A DNA stretch of 64,000 nucleotides from Curtobacterium sp. MCJR17_055 (GCF_003224335.1 NZ_QKLF01000006.1:124001-188000), one strand, 5' to 3'; shown: positions 18,405-26,771, counted from the stretch's first letter. Numbers and translations are program-made. The notes: generated by a model from the letters alone, not told the origin.

Positions 18405-19604
18405 CTACGCCCAGGCCATCGCGTACAGCCGGGCCAGGGCACCCGCGGTCGGGAGCGCCAGGACGGACCGGAGCAGCGCCTCCCGGCCGACGCCGACCAC
18501 GTCGGGGACCGCACGGCCGAGGGCCATGTTCCCCTCCGCCTGCCGTCCGGCCCGTCGTGCGGCGGCCTGCCGCCGTCGCGCGTACGCCGGCCACGGTCCG
18601 GCCGCACCGGTGCGGACCGCGTCGGCGAGGACCGGTGCCAGGTCCGCCGCGTCCAGCCACCCGAGGTTCATGCCCTGTCCACCGATCGGGCTGATCTCGT
18701 GGGCCGCGTCGCCGACCAGGACCACCCGGCCGAGTCCGACGCGGTCCGCGGTGCGGCGACGCACGCGGAAGGCGCTGAGCATCGAGCAGGTGGCGGGGTC
18801 CGGTGCGACACCCGTGCGGTTCCGCACGATCGCCGCCAGCCGGGAGGCCCGGTCCGCCTCCGGCGCGTCGGCTGCGGCCGCGGGGACGGCCGGGTCCGCC
18901 AGGGCGTCGTCCCGGGGGAGGAGCACGACGTACCGTCGGCGGCCGTCGGGGAGCGGGAAGGACTCGACCACGCCCGCCGCCCCGACGTCGACGAGGGCGG
19001 CCGAACGGGCGTCCGTGTCCTCCGGGTCGGCGAAGTCGCCCATCACGTAGCGGTCCGGGTAGTCCCGGCCGGTCGTCCCGATGCCGAGCAGGTCGCGGAC
19101 CAGGCTCCGGGCGCCGTCCGCGCCGACGACGAAGGACGCGCGGATCTCGACCGGTCGGCCGTCGCGGTCGGTGCCGGTCGCGTCCACGTGGTCGCGGTGC
19201 CGGGTGAGCCCGACGAGTGCGGTGCCGGTCCGGAGTGCTCCGGGTGCACCGGCATCGAGCCGGTCGCGGAGGAGCACCTCGGTCCGGTGCTGGTCGAGCG
19301 TCGCCACGTACGGGTGCGTGTCGGAGGCGCCGTCGAACGACAGCGTGCCGAGGACCCGACCGCGACTCCGGGCCACCCCGGTCCGCACGAGGACCGCCTC
19401 CGCGAGCACCGTGTCGGCCAACCCGACCTCGGCGAACGCGTCGAGCGACGGCGGGTGGATCCCGATCGCCCGCGAGCCGACCGGGTCGGTGGTCCGGCGC
19501 TCCCAGACCTGCACGGCGGTTCCCCTGGCCGCCAGGAGCGCGCCGAGGAAGAGGCCGACCGGTCCGCCGCCGACGACGAGGACGTCCGTGGTGTCCGTGG
19601 TCAC
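18405..19604 (-). CDS. FAD-dependent monooxygenase (PHBH/UbiH fold)
   Basis: Class A flavin hydroxylase of 399 residues. VLVVGGGPVGLFLGALLAARG is the FAD-binding Rossmann loop, SFVVGADGARSLVRDLLG carries the DG motif for FAD and NAD(P)H, and VVLVGDAAHEISPIGGQGMNLGWLDAADLA is the third FAD motif. These enzymes hydroxylate aromatic or polyketide rings, including antibiotics such as rifampicin and tetracyclines. It is divergent from an ArsR-type regulator followed by an MFS exporter, so a role in inactivating or exporting a toxic aromatic compound is plausible but inferred. Confidence 0.9.
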   Translation of the reverse strand: MTTDTTDVLVVGGGPVGLFLGALLAARGTAVQVWERRTTDPVGSRAIGIHPPSLDAFAEVGLADTVLAEAVLVRTGVARSRGRVLGTLSFDGASDTHPYVATLDQHRTEVLLRDRLDAGAPGALRTGTALVGLTRHRDHVDATGTDRDGRPVEIRASFVVGADGARSLVRDLLGIGTTGRDYPDRYVMGDFADPEDTDARSAALVDVGAAGVVESFPLPDGRRRYVVLLPRDDALADPAVPAAAADAPEADRASRLAAIVRNRTGVAPDPATCSMLSAFRVRRRTADRVGLGRVVLVGDAAHEISPIGGQGMNLGWLDAADLAPVLADAVRTGAAGPWPAYARRRQAAARRAGRQAEGNMALGRAVPDVVGVGREALLRSVLALPTAGALARLYAMAWA

Positions 19605-19707
19605 GGGCCGAGCCTACGCACGGCCGGACCACCGGTTGCCGGGAACGCCACCACGACCCCCAAAGAACCTTTTGACGGTGCCGCGTCGCGAGTGTCACCA
19701 TGACGCC

Positions 19708-20235
19708 GTGTCCGCCATCGACGAGCTCCGCGCCACCGCTCACCCCGTCCGCCTGCGACTGCTCTCGCTCCTGACCGGCGTCGCGATGAGCGCCGCCGAA
19801 GCCGGCCGGGAGCTCGGGCTCTCGCAGGCGACCGCGAGCTACCACCTGCGCGTGCTCGAGCGTGCCGGACTCGTCCGGGTCGTCGAGGTCGTCCGGCTCC
19901 GGGGCGGTGACGCCAAGCGCTACCGGCACGAGGCGTCGTCGGTGCCGTTCGACGTCCACGACGTGCACCCGCTCGACCCGGACACGGCGGAGGAGCGCGT
20001 CGCCTACCTCGGGTTGGTCGCGGACGAGCTCCGGCGGCGAGCCCTCGACCAGGTCGACGGCCCCGGCATGTCCGCCGACGCCGAACTCTGGGTGGACCCG
20101 GAGACGTGGCGCCGCGCGGTGCACCACGTCGGGCAGACCGCCGCCCTCCTGCACGCCGCCGCACGTCCGCCGCGGACACCCGGGACACAGCCGGTGTCGA
20201 TGACGGCGGCGCTGTTCCCGGTGCGACGTCGGTGA
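19708..20235 (+). CDS. ArsR-type winged-helix regulator
   Basis: Regulator of 175 residues. AIDELRATAHPVRLRLLSLLTGVAMSAAEAGRELGLSQATASYHLRVLERAGLVRVVE is a full ArsR/SmtB-like winged helix; the metal-binding cysteines of true ArsR sensors are absent, so a non-metal signal is expected. GTG 19708 is the start that places the domain at residue 2 onward; the reading frame extends upstream but overlaps the divergent promoter region. Its stop overlaps the GTG of the exporter gene by 4 bp (GTGA), showing coupling. Confidence 0.87.
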   Translation: MSAIDELRATAHPVRLRLLSLLTGVAMSAAEAGRELGLSQATASYHLRVLERAGLVRVVEVVRLRGGDAKRYRHEASSVPFDVHDVHPLDPDTAEERVAYLGLVADELRRRALDQVDGPGMSADAELWVDPETWRRAVHHVGQTAALLHAAARPPRTPGTQPVSMTAALFPVRRR

Positions 20236-21491
20236 GCACGACGGTGAGCACCACGGTCGACCGTCTCGGTCCGCTCCGGCACGCACCCTTCCGGTGGCTC
20301 CTGGCGGCCCGCACGACGAGCATCCTCGGCAACGCGGTCGCGCCCATCGCGCTCGCGTTCGCCGTGCTCGACCTGACCGGGTCGGCGGCCGACCTCGGGA
20401 TGGTCGTGGCCGCACGGTCGGTGGCGAACGTCGCGGTCCTGCTGTTCGGCGGCGTGGTCGCGGACCGCCTGCCCCGCGACGTCGTCCTCGTCGGGACGTC
20501 CGGCGCTGCCGCCGTCACGCAGGGCGTGGTGGCTGCGCTCGTCCTCACGGGGTCGGCGAGCATCCCGACCCTCGTCGTCCTCAGCGTCCTGAACGGAGCC
20601 GTCGCGGCGGTCAGCCTCCCCGCCGCGGCGGCACTCGTGCCGGACACCGTGGCCGCGCCGATGCTCCGCCCCGCGAACGCGATGCTCCGGCTCGGCCTCA
20701 ACGGCGGGAGCATCCTCGGCGCCTCGGCGGGTGCCGGCCTGGTCGCCCTCGTCGGGCCGGGATGGGGACTCGCGGTCGACGCGGCCGGCTTCGCCGTCGC
20801 CGGCCTGCTGTTCGCACGGATGCGACTGCCTCGGACCGGCGCGGCAGCGGCCGACGCGGACAGCGGGACGTCGCGGTCCGTCGTGTCCGACCTGCAGGAG
20901 GGGTGGCGCGAGTTCGCCAGCCGCCGGTGGGTGTGGATCGTCGTGGTGCAGTTCGCGGTGCTCAACGCGGCGTTCGTCGGCGCGACGGCCGTCCTCGGGC
21001 CCGTCGTGGCGGACGCGTCCTTCGGTCGGGCCGCGTGGGGGCTCGTCGTCGCCGCGCTCTCCGTGGGGCTCGCGATCGGCGCGGGCATCGCGCTCCGGTG
21101 GCGACCCCGGCACGCACTCGGCATCGGGGTCGCACTGATGGTCGTCGCCGCCGTGCCCGTGCTCGCCCTCGCGCTGACCCCGTCGGTCGTCGCGCTGGTC
21201 GTCGCATTCGCCGCCGCCGGCGTCGCGATCGAGGTGTTCTCCATCGCCTGGGACCAGTCCCTGCAGACGAACGTGCCGCGCGACGTCCTCGCCCGCGTGT
21301 ACTCGTACGACGCGGTCGGTTCGGTCGTCGCGGTGCCCGTCGGCGAAGCGCTCGTCGGACCGCTCGCGCACACCGTGGGAGCGGTGCCGACCCTGCTCGG
21401 GTGCGCCGCGCTCATCGTCCTCGCCACCGTGGCAGCGGCCGCCACCCGGAGCGTCCGGCACGTGACGGTCGAGGAGTCCGCGGGCTCCTGA
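20232..21491 (+). CDS. MFS exporter (EntS-like group)
   Basis: Twelve-helix major facilitator of 419 residues. HAPFRWLLAARTTSILGNAVAPIALAFAVLDLTGSAADLGMVVAARSVANV is the typical start of the small-molecule/siderophore exporter group, and DRLPRDVVLVGTSG is its motif A loop. It is translationally coupled to the ArsR-type regulator and sits opposite a monooxygenase, so it probably expels a toxic or secreted small molecule that the regulator senses. The substrate is unknown. Confidence 0.87.
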   Translation: MSTTVSTTVDRLGPLRHAPFRWLLAARTTSILGNAVAPIALAFAVLDLTGSAADLGMVVAARSVANVAVLLFGGVVADRLPRDVVLVGTSGAAAVTQGVVAALVLTGSASIPTLVVLSVLNGAVAAVSLPAAAALVPDTVAAPMLRPANAMLRLGLNGGSILGASAGAGLVALVGPGWGLAVDAAGFAVAGLLFARMRLPRTGAAAADADSGTSRSVVSDLQEGWREFASRRWVWIVVVQFAVLNAAFVGATAVLGPVVADASFGRAAWGLVVAALSVGLAIGAGIALRWRPRHALGIGVALMVVAAVPVLALALTPSVVALVVAFAAAGVAIEVFSIAWDQSLQTNVPRDVLARVYSYDAVGSVVAVPVGEALVGPLAHTVGAVPTLLGCAALIVLATVAAAATRSVRHVTVEESAGS

Positions 21492-21616
21492 CCGACCGGT
21501 TCCCGACTGTCCGCGAACCGCACCAGGTGCCGGATCTGCCAGCCCTCACGGGCGCACCCGAGTTCCGTTCCGTGCGGATCGACCACCAGCACGAGCACCA
21601 CCGCCAGGAGGCACCC

Positions 21617-22384
21617 ATGAGCACACCCGACGACGACACCCGGCCCGTCCGCGGCACCGGCGCGCACGACGGCACGGGTCGTGACGAGACGCACCACGAC
21701 GGCGACGCCGCTCACGCGGTCGCCGCTCCCGGTGACGACCGGAACGACGGACGCGACCACGCACGGAACGACGGCGTCGCTGCGGGTGCTGCCGGACGCG
21801 CCGAGCGCGGTGCGACCCAGCGTGAGACCGTCCTCGAACGCGAGAAGGAGGAGTTCGCCGGCTTCAAGTGGGGCTCGGCGTTCTTCGGCTGGCTCACCGC
21901 CACCGGCACCGCGGTCATCCTGACGGCCCTCCTCACCGCCGTCGGCGCGGGCGTCGGCCTCGGCCAGAACGGCGGCGACGTCGACGACGCTGCGAAGGAC
22001 GTGACGCAGAACGGCGACGTCGTCGGCATCGTCGGCGCCATCGCACTCGCCGTGATCCTGTTAGTCGCCTACTACGCCGGCGGCTACGTCGCCGGCCGCA
22101 TGGCCCGGTTCTCCGGTGCCAAGCAGGGCGTCGCCGTCTGGATCTGGGCGGTCGTCATCGCGATCGTCGTGGCGATCGTCACCGCCGTCGCGGGCAGCCA
22201 GTTCAACGTCCTCGGGAACCTCAACAGCTTCCCGCGGATCCCGGTCGACGAGGGCACGCTCACCGTGACCGGGATCATCACCGTGATCGTCGTCGCCGTC
22301 ATCAGCCTGGTCGGCGCGGTCCTCGGCGGCCTCACGGGCATGCGGTACCACCGCAAGGTCGACCGCGTCGGTCTCGGCCGCTGA
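21617..22384 (+). CDS. Four-helix membrane protein with acidic/His-rich N-terminus
   Basis: Unrecognised protein of 255 residues. Residues 1-80 are hydrophilic and rich in Asp, His, Gly and Arg (predicted disordered). Four hydrophobic segments follow: SAFFGWLTATGTAVILTALLTAVGAGVGL, VVGIVGAIALAVILLVAYYAGGYVAG, GVAVWIWAVVIAIVVAIVTAVAG and LTVTGIITVIVVAVISLVGAVLGGLTGM. The glycine-rich third/fourth region resembles membrane proteins often linked to stress genes. CAGGAGG at 21605-21611 sets the ATG. Codon 149 is TTA (22061-22063), a very rare leucine codon in such GC-rich DNA. It is followed after 77 bp by the PRC/DUF2382 gene, so the two probably act together in envelope or stress response. Confidence 0.75.
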   Translation: MSTPDDDTRPVRGTGAHDGTGRDETHHDGDAAHAVAAPGDDRNDGRDHARNDGVAAGAAGRAERGATQRETVLEREKEEFAGFKWGSAFFGWLTATGTAVILTALLTAVGAGVGLGQNGGDVDDAAKDVTQNGDVVGIVGAIALAVILLVAYYAGGYVAGRMARFSGAKQGVAVWIWAVVIAIVVAIVTAVAGSQFNVLGNLNSFPRIPVDEGTLTVTGIITVIVVAVISLVGAVLGGLTGMRYHRKVDRVGLGR

Positions 22385-22461
22385 GCCGAGGCACTGCCCC
22401 GGGCGCTCTGCCCCCACGAACCCACCTGACACACCACCACCGCACGACGAAGGGAACGACC

Positions 22462-23328
22462 ATGATCGACACGAACAACATCAACAGCGTCTTCGACGCC
22501 AAGGTCATCGACCCGGACGGCCAGAAGGTCGGCACCGTCAAGCAGGTCTACGTCGACAACACCGACGGCCACCCGCTGTTCGCCAGCGTCTCCACCGGCC
22601 TCTTCGGCACCTCGGAGTCGTTCGTCCCCCTCGAGGGCGCCGACCTGACCGGTGACGAACTCCGCGTCGCGTACGACAAGGACCGCATCAAGGACGCACC
22701 GCGCATCGACGCCGACGGCGACCTCAGCGACGACGAGCAGGACCGCATCTTCGACCACTACGGCCTGGGCAGCAGCAGCAGCAGCACCACCACCGGCACC
22801 GACACCTCGGCCGGCTTCGGCACCGAGTCGACGACCGGCACGACCGGCACCGACCCGGACCTCACCACAGGCACGGCCTCCGGCTCCGGCACGACCGGTG
22901 ACGTCACCGACGTCGACCGCAGCGCCGGCCACGACACGTCCGGGGCGAACACGGACGACGCGATGACGCGGTCCGAGGAGCGCCTGGACGTCGGCACCCA
23001 GAAGGTCCAGACCGGCCGTGCCCGCCTCCGCAAGCACGTCGTCACGGAACAGCAGTCCGTCACCGTGCCGGTGCAGCACGAAGAGGTCCGCCTCGAGACC
23101 GAGCCGATCACCGACGGCAACGTCGGCGCGGCGACCGACGGCCCGGCCCTGTCCGACGAGGAGCACGAGGTGACCCTCAGCGAGGAGCGCGTCGTGGTCG
23201 ACAAGGAGACCGTCCCGGTCGAGCGCGTCCGCCTCGGCACCGAGACCGTCACCGAGCAGCAGCAGGTCTCCGAGGACGTCTCGCACGAGGAGATCGAGCT
23301 CGACGAGGACGGCACCACCCGCCGCTGA
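22462..23328 (+). CDS. PRC-barrel and DUF2382 (YsnF/AvaK) stress protein
   Basis: Soluble protein of 288 residues in two domains. Residues 5-80 form a PRC-barrel (VFDAKVIDPDGQKVGTVKQVYVDN then SFVPLEGADLTGDELRV). A Ser/Thr/Gly-rich linker (about 95-165) follows. Residues 170-285 are DUF2382: SEERLDVGTQKVQTGRARLRKHVVTE, a middle repeat VTLSEERVVVDKETVPVERVRLGTETVTEQQQV, and an acidic tail. The internal repeats of E-R-(L/V)-x-V are the DUF2382 hallmark. Family members are linked to general and oxidative stress in actinomycetes and cyanobacteria; the biochemical role is unknown. A strong hairpin follows the gene. Confidence 0.85.
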   Translation: MIDTNNINSVFDAKVIDPDGQKVGTVKQVYVDNTDGHPLFASVSTGLFGTSESFVPLEGADLTGDELRVAYDKDRIKDAPRIDADGDLSDDEQDRIFDHYGLGSSSSSTTTGTDTSAGFGTESTTGTTGTDPDLTTGTASGSGTTGDVTDVDRSAGHDTSGANTDDAMTRSEERLDVGTQKVQTGRARLRKHVVTEQQSVTVPVQHEEVRLETEPITDGNVGAATDGPALSDEEHEVTLSEERVVVDKETVPVERVRLGTETVTEQQQVSEDVSHEEIELDEDGTTRR

Positions 23329-23345
23329 GTCGCGTTCTGCACGAC

Positions 23346-23381
23346 CGGGAGGCCCGGTGCCGGCTGGCACCGGGCCTCCCG
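23346..23381 (+). terminator. Hairpin terminator, GGGAGG...CCTCCC family
   Basis: Perfect arms GGGAGGCCCGGTGCC (23347-23361) and GGCACCGGGCCTCCC (23366-23380) around a GGCT loop, 18 bp after the DUF2382 stop. It belongs to the hairpin family seen also at 26811, 33090, 33290, 40441 and 55281. No U-tract follows. Confidence 0.75.
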
Positions 23382-23447
23382 TCCGTCGTTGCACCGGCAC
23401 CACGACCGGGCGGGCGTCGGAGGGGTGCCGACCACTAGCGTGTGCGC

Positions 23448-23864
23448 ATGGCAGCAACCGACGAGACACCGGCAGTGGAGCCGACGCCGGCACAGCACAT
23501 CGATGCGATGATCGCGGCGCACGCGGACTGGCGCGGAGCGGTCCTCGCCGACGCACGTGCGGCGGTCCTGGCCGTCGACCCGGCGATCGAGGAGACCTGG
23601 AAGTGGCGGGGCGCTCCGGTGTGGGAACTCGACGGCATCCTCGTCGTCGGCAACGTCTTCAGGACGGCCGTGAAGCTCGGCTTCATGTACGGCGCGGCCC
23701 TCGAGGACCCGGACGGCCTGTTCAACGACGAACTCGGTGGCAACCAGCGTCGCGCGATCAAGTACTCCGAGGGGGACGACGTCGACGTCCCGGCACTGCA
23801 GGCGCTCGTGCGACGGGCGATCGACCACAACCACGCGCGACGCCAGGCCAGCCGACGCCGCTGA
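23448..23864 (+). CDS. DUF1801 domain protein
   Basis: Small protein of 138 residues with the DUF1801 fold (related to the YdhG/YdeI group). EETWKWRGAPVWELDGILVVGNVFRTAVKLGFMYGAALEDPDGLFN (about residues 45-90) carries the conserved Trp and Lys-(L/V)-x-F pattern, and RAIKYSEGDDVDVPALQALVRRAI is the usual C-terminal helix. No function is known for the family. ATG 23448 is preferred; a GTG two codons upstream is possible. The last codons and the stop form the first unit of a 17-bp tandem repeat that runs on downstream. Confidence 0.8.
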   Translation: MAATDETPAVEPTPAQHIDAMIAAHADWRGAVLADARAAVLAVDPAIEETWKWRGAPVWELDGILVVGNVFRTAVKLGFMYGAALEDPDGLFNDELGGNQRRAIKYSEGDDVDVPALQALVRRAIDHNHARRQASRRR

Positions 23865-23935
23865 CCGACCGACGCCGCTGACCGACCGACGCCGCTGACC
23901 GACCGAAGCCGCTGACCGACCGGCCCCGCTGTCGG
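23853..23935. repeat. 17-bp tandem repeat, four units plus a degenerate fifth
   Basis: The unit CGACGCCGCTGACCGAC occurs at 23853-23869, 23870-23886 and 23887-23903 without change and at 23904-23920 with one change (CGAAG). A degraded copy runs to 23935. The first unit contains the stop codon of the DUF1801 gene; the last ends 8 bp before the stop of the convergent acyltransferase. A 17-bp period is not a codon multiple, so this is non-coding slippage-prone DNA. Confidence 0.9.
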
Positions 23936-23942
23936 GTCCGCG

Positions 23943-25151
23943 TCAGCTCGCGGCGGCGCTGCGGGCGGCGTGGTCCTCGGCGACCAGGCGACGGGCCTCC
24001 CGAACACGCGCGCGGAGCTTCTCGACCGGGACCTCGATCGCGTACGCCGCCCCGATCGACACGATGACGGCGGCGGCGAAGAGCCAGACGTTCCCGAACC
24101 AGCCGATCGCGAACGTGCCGAGCAGGGCGATCACGAGCGGGTGCCAGAGGTAGGCGGAGTACGACACCCGGCGTCCGAACCAGGCGACCGGGGACCAGGA
24201 CAGGGCCACGGACACCGGGGTCCGCACCGAGACCAGCCCGCCGATGAGGACCGCCGCCGCCAGTCCGGTGGCCGGCATGAGCAGGCCGAAGGTCCAGGCG
24301 TGGTCGGTCCAGTCGTCACCGATCCAGAACTGCACGCCGACCACCGCCGCGGCGCCCGCCCAGGTGCCCAGGTGTCCGGCGAGGCCGGAGGCGAACGAAC
24401 GGCACCGCTCGTCGTCGAGCAGCAGCGCGAGCACGCACCCGGTGGCGAGCGGCACGACGCCGAGCACGGGGGAGAAGTACACGTCCGGGGTCGAGCCGCC
24501 CGAGGGGGTGCGGTAGCTGAGCCACGACGCTGCCGACGCCGCCACGACGACGGTGGACAGGCCGAGGACGAGTGTCCGCCGACGACGTCCGAGCGACAGC
24601 AGGAGCAGCAGCACCGGTGGCCAGACCAGGTAGAACTGCTCCTCCATCGACAGGCTCCACGTGTGCGCGAAGACCCCCTGCGTGGTGTCCCAGAACGAGC
24701 GGTAGAGGTTCCCGGTGTAGGTCAGGGCGATGAACGCCGCCGAACCTGCCGAGAGCGACGCGCCCTTGTAGTCGCCGACCCAGTTCCAGAGCAGCAGTCC
24801 GGCCACGACGAGGGCGACGAGTGCCGGGTAGAGCCGGAGCATGCGCTTCCACCAGAACGACCCGAGCCGGATGGTGCCGGTCCGCTGCCGCTCGCGGAGG
24901 AGCAGCGTGGTGATGAGGTAGCCGGAGAGCACGAAGAAGACCGTGACGCCGATCCACCCGCCCTCGAACTGCGGGACGTGCAGGTGGTACAGGACCACCA
25001 TGACGATCGCGACGGTCCGGAGGCCGTCCAACGCCAGGGCGCGACCCGGCGGCGACGCCGGAGCTGGCGGGGCCGCCACGGGCGCGGCCGCGGCGGGTAC
25101 GGACGGCGCGACGACGGGCACGGTGTCCGTCGGGGGTGCGATCCGCGTCAT
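23943..25151 (-). CDS. Acyltransferase 3 family membrane protein
   Basis: Membrane O-acyltransferase of 402 residues in the OafA/acyltransferase-3 family, which move acetyl or other acyl groups to extracytoplasmic glycans or lipids. An Ala/Pro-rich cytoplasmic lead of about 35 residues precedes LALDGLRTVAIVMVVLYHLHVPQFEGGWIGVTVFFVLSGYLITTLLLRE, which carries the conserved R/H pair and FFVLSGYLI motif; about ten helices follow, with FAHTWSLSMEEQFYLVWP as the second conserved motif. There is no C-terminal SGNH esterase domain. No polysaccharide genes lie nearby, so the acceptor is unknown. Confidence 0.88.
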   Translation of the reverse strand: MTRIAPPTDTVPVVAPSVPAAAAPVAAPPAPASPPGRALALDGLRTVAIVMVVLYHLHVPQFEGGWIGVTVFFVLSGYLITTLLLRERQRTGTIRLGSFWWKRMLRLYPALVALVVAGLLLWNWVGDYKGASLSAGSAAFIALTYTGNLYRSFWDTTQGVFAHTWSLSMEEQFYLVWPPVLLLLLSLGRRRRTLVLGLSTVVVAASAASWLSYRTPSGGSTPDVYFSPVLGVVPLATGCVLALLLDDERCRSFASGLAGHLGTWAGAAAVVGVQFWIGDDWTDHAWTFGLLMPATGLAAAVLIGGLVSVRTPVSVALSWSPVAWFGRRVSYSAYLWHPLVIALLGTFAIGWFGNVWLFAAAVIVSIGAAYAIEVPVEKLRARVREARRLVAEDHAARSAAAS

Positions 25152-25194
25152 CGTCCCAGTGTGCTCCCGCTGTCCATGAACCGGCTCCGGCCCG

Positions 25195-25770
25195 TCAGGC
25201 GTGCTGTCGAACCATCGACGCGGCCAGTGCGTCGAGCCGCTCGGTCGCGAGTTCCGGCAGGGTGCGGGTCTCGCCCGGGGCGATCCACTGCGCGAAGGCC
25301 AGGTGGAACACCGTCACACCGGACTGCGCCAGCAGGGTAGCGGCCGGCTCGGGGACGCCCCGCCCGCGGAGGACCTCGGCGAGCCTGCGTCCGAGACCGG
25401 AGAGCTTCGCGAGTTCGCGCTCGCCGAGAGCGGGTTCGGCGTCGATCACGTTCTGCCGGCGGCGGGACCACTCGCGGCGGTCGTCGGGGAAGAACGAGCC
25501 GGCACCGTCGAGCGCCCGTGCGATGAGCTCGATCGGCGGGATGTCGGCCGGGGCGTCCTCGACGGGTCCGACGAACAGCCCGATGAAGGCGTCCTGGCTC
25601 GCGAACAGGACTTCGCGCTTGTCGGCGAAGTGCCGGAAGAAGGTCCGCTCGGTGACGTCAGCGGCACGGGCGATGTCGGCGACCGTCGTGGCCTCGAAGC
25701 CCCGGTCGAGGAACAGTTCCAGAGCCGTCGACTGGAGGCGCTCCCGCGTGCCCGGTTGCCATCTCGCCAT
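25195..25770 (-). CDS. TetR-family transcriptional regulator
   Basis: Repressor of 191 residues. TRERLQSTALELFLDRGFEATTVADIARAADVTERTFFRHFADKREVLF (residues 8-56) is a strong TetR helix-turn-helix. A GGAGG sequence directly abuts the ATG, too close for normal use. It is divergent from the NAD-dependent epimerase-type gene at 25869. Two copies of a GATGTCAG-N3-CTGACATC operator lie in the 98-bp gap, which explains its likely target. Confidence 0.92.
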   Translation of the reverse strand: MARWQPGTRERLQSTALELFLDRGFEATTVADIARAADVTERTFFRHFADKREVLFASQDAFIGLFVGPVEDAPADIPPIELIARALDGAGSFFPDDRREWSRRRQNVIDAEPALGERELAKLSGLGRRLAEVLRGRGVPEPAATLLAQSGVTVFHLAFAQWIAPGETRTLPELATERLDALAASMVRQHA

Positions 25771-25798
25771 CCTCCGAGTGTACCGACGGACCGGTCAT

Positions 25799-25817
25799 GA
25801 TGACAGCGCCTGACATC
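25799..25817. promoter_or_regulatory. TetR operator copy 1 (imperfect)
   Basis: GATGACAG (25799-25806), 3-bp spacer CGC, CTGACATC (25810-25817). It differs from the perfect copy 33 bp downstream by one base in the left arm. Confidence 0.75.
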
Positions 25818-25829
25818 GGGTGTACCGTC

Positions 25830-25852
25830 TTGATGTCAGCAACTGACATCAA
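25830..25852. promoter_or_regulatory. TetR operator copy 2 (perfect)
   Basis: TTGATGTCAG (25830-25839), 3-bp spacer CAA, CTGACATCAA (25843-25852): a perfect 10-bp inverted repeat, 16 bp upstream of the epimerase-type ATG. With copy 1 it suggests two TetR dimers about three helical turns apart. Confidence 0.82.
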
Positions 25853-25868
25853 CGAGAAGGGCACCATC

Positions 25869-26771
25869 ATGCACGTGTTCGTCACCGGAGCCTCCGGCTG
25901 GATCGGCTCCGCCACCGTCGACGAGCTCCTCACCGCCGGCCACCGCGTCACCGGGCTCGCCAGGTCCGACACCTCAGCCGCGGCCGTCCAGGCGAAGGGC
26001 GCCGAGGTCCTCCGCGGCGACCTCGACGACCTCGAGGCACTCCGCCGTGGGGCCGATGCCGCCGACGGCGTCGTCCACCTCGCCAACAAGCACGACTTCG
26101 CGCACCCCGAAGTCAGCGACGCTGCCGAGCGCGCCGCCGTCGAGACCCTCGGCGAAGCGCTCGTGGGCAGCGGGCGACCGTTGGTGGTCGCGTCCGGCGT
26201 GGCCCGACTGGCCGGCGACCGGGCCGCGACCGAGGCGGACCCGAACCCGGCCGTCGGTCCGCACTCCATGCGCGGCGGTGGTGAGAACCGTGCGCTCGAC
26301 TTCGTCGACCAGGGCGTCCGGACCGTGATCGCGCGCTTTGCCCCGACCGTCCACGGCTCCGGCGACTCCGGCTTCGTCTCGCTCATCACCGAGGCCGCCC
26401 GTCGGCACGGGGCCGCCGCGATCATCGGCGAGGGGTCGAACGGCTGGGCTGCGGTTCACCGCACGGACGCCGCGCGCCTGGTCCGACTCGGCCTCGAGGG
26501 CGCACCGGCGGGCACTCGGATGCACGTCACCGCAGAGGACGCCGTGCCGACCCGGGACATCGCGCGAGCGATCGGTGACGCCCTGGGCGTACCGGTGACG
26601 ACGATCGAGCCGGCCGACGCGGTCGACCACTTCGGCTTCGTCGGACCGTTCTACGCCATGGAGATGGCCGCGACGTCGACGGCCACTCGGGATCTCCTCG
26701 GTTGGCAGCCGACCGGGCCGACCCTGCTCGAGGACATCGCGGCCGGCGCCTACACGGCCGCACGGAGCTGA
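25869..26771 (+). CDS. NAD(P)-dependent epimerase/dehydratase (extended SDR)
   Basis: Oxidoreductase of 300 residues. HVFVTGASGWIGSATVDELLTAGHRVTGLARSD is the extended-SDR nucleotide-binding loop (residues 2-34); DGVVHLANKHDF and VVASGVARLAG follow the family. The usual active-site Tyr-x-x-x-Lys is replaced by HSMRGGGENRALDF, so catalysis may be atypical, as in other YwnB/SDR_a-type members. ATG 25869 has AAGGG 8 bp upstream; an earlier in-frame ATG lies inside the operators and is rejected. Controlled by the divergent TetR protein. Confidence 0.87.
   Translation: MHVFVTGASGWIGSATVDELLTAGHRVTGLARSDTSAAAVQAKGAEVLRGDLDDLEALRRGADAADGVVHLANKHDFAHPEVSDAAERAAVETLGEALVGSGRPLVVASGVARLAGDRAATEADPNPAVGPHSMRGGGENRALDFVDQGVRTVIARFAPTVHGSGDSGFVSLITEAARRHGAAAIIGEGSNGWAAVHRTDAARLVRLGLEGAPAGTRMHVTAEDAVPTRDIARAIGDALGVPVTTIEPADAVDHFGFVGPFYAMEMAATSTATRDLLGWQPTGPTLLEDIAAGAYTAARS

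Noticed and set aside
23853..23935. Origin iterons or a CRISPR remnant
   Set aside because: Units are directly adjoining, no replication gene is near, and the position across a stop codon fits replication slippage better.
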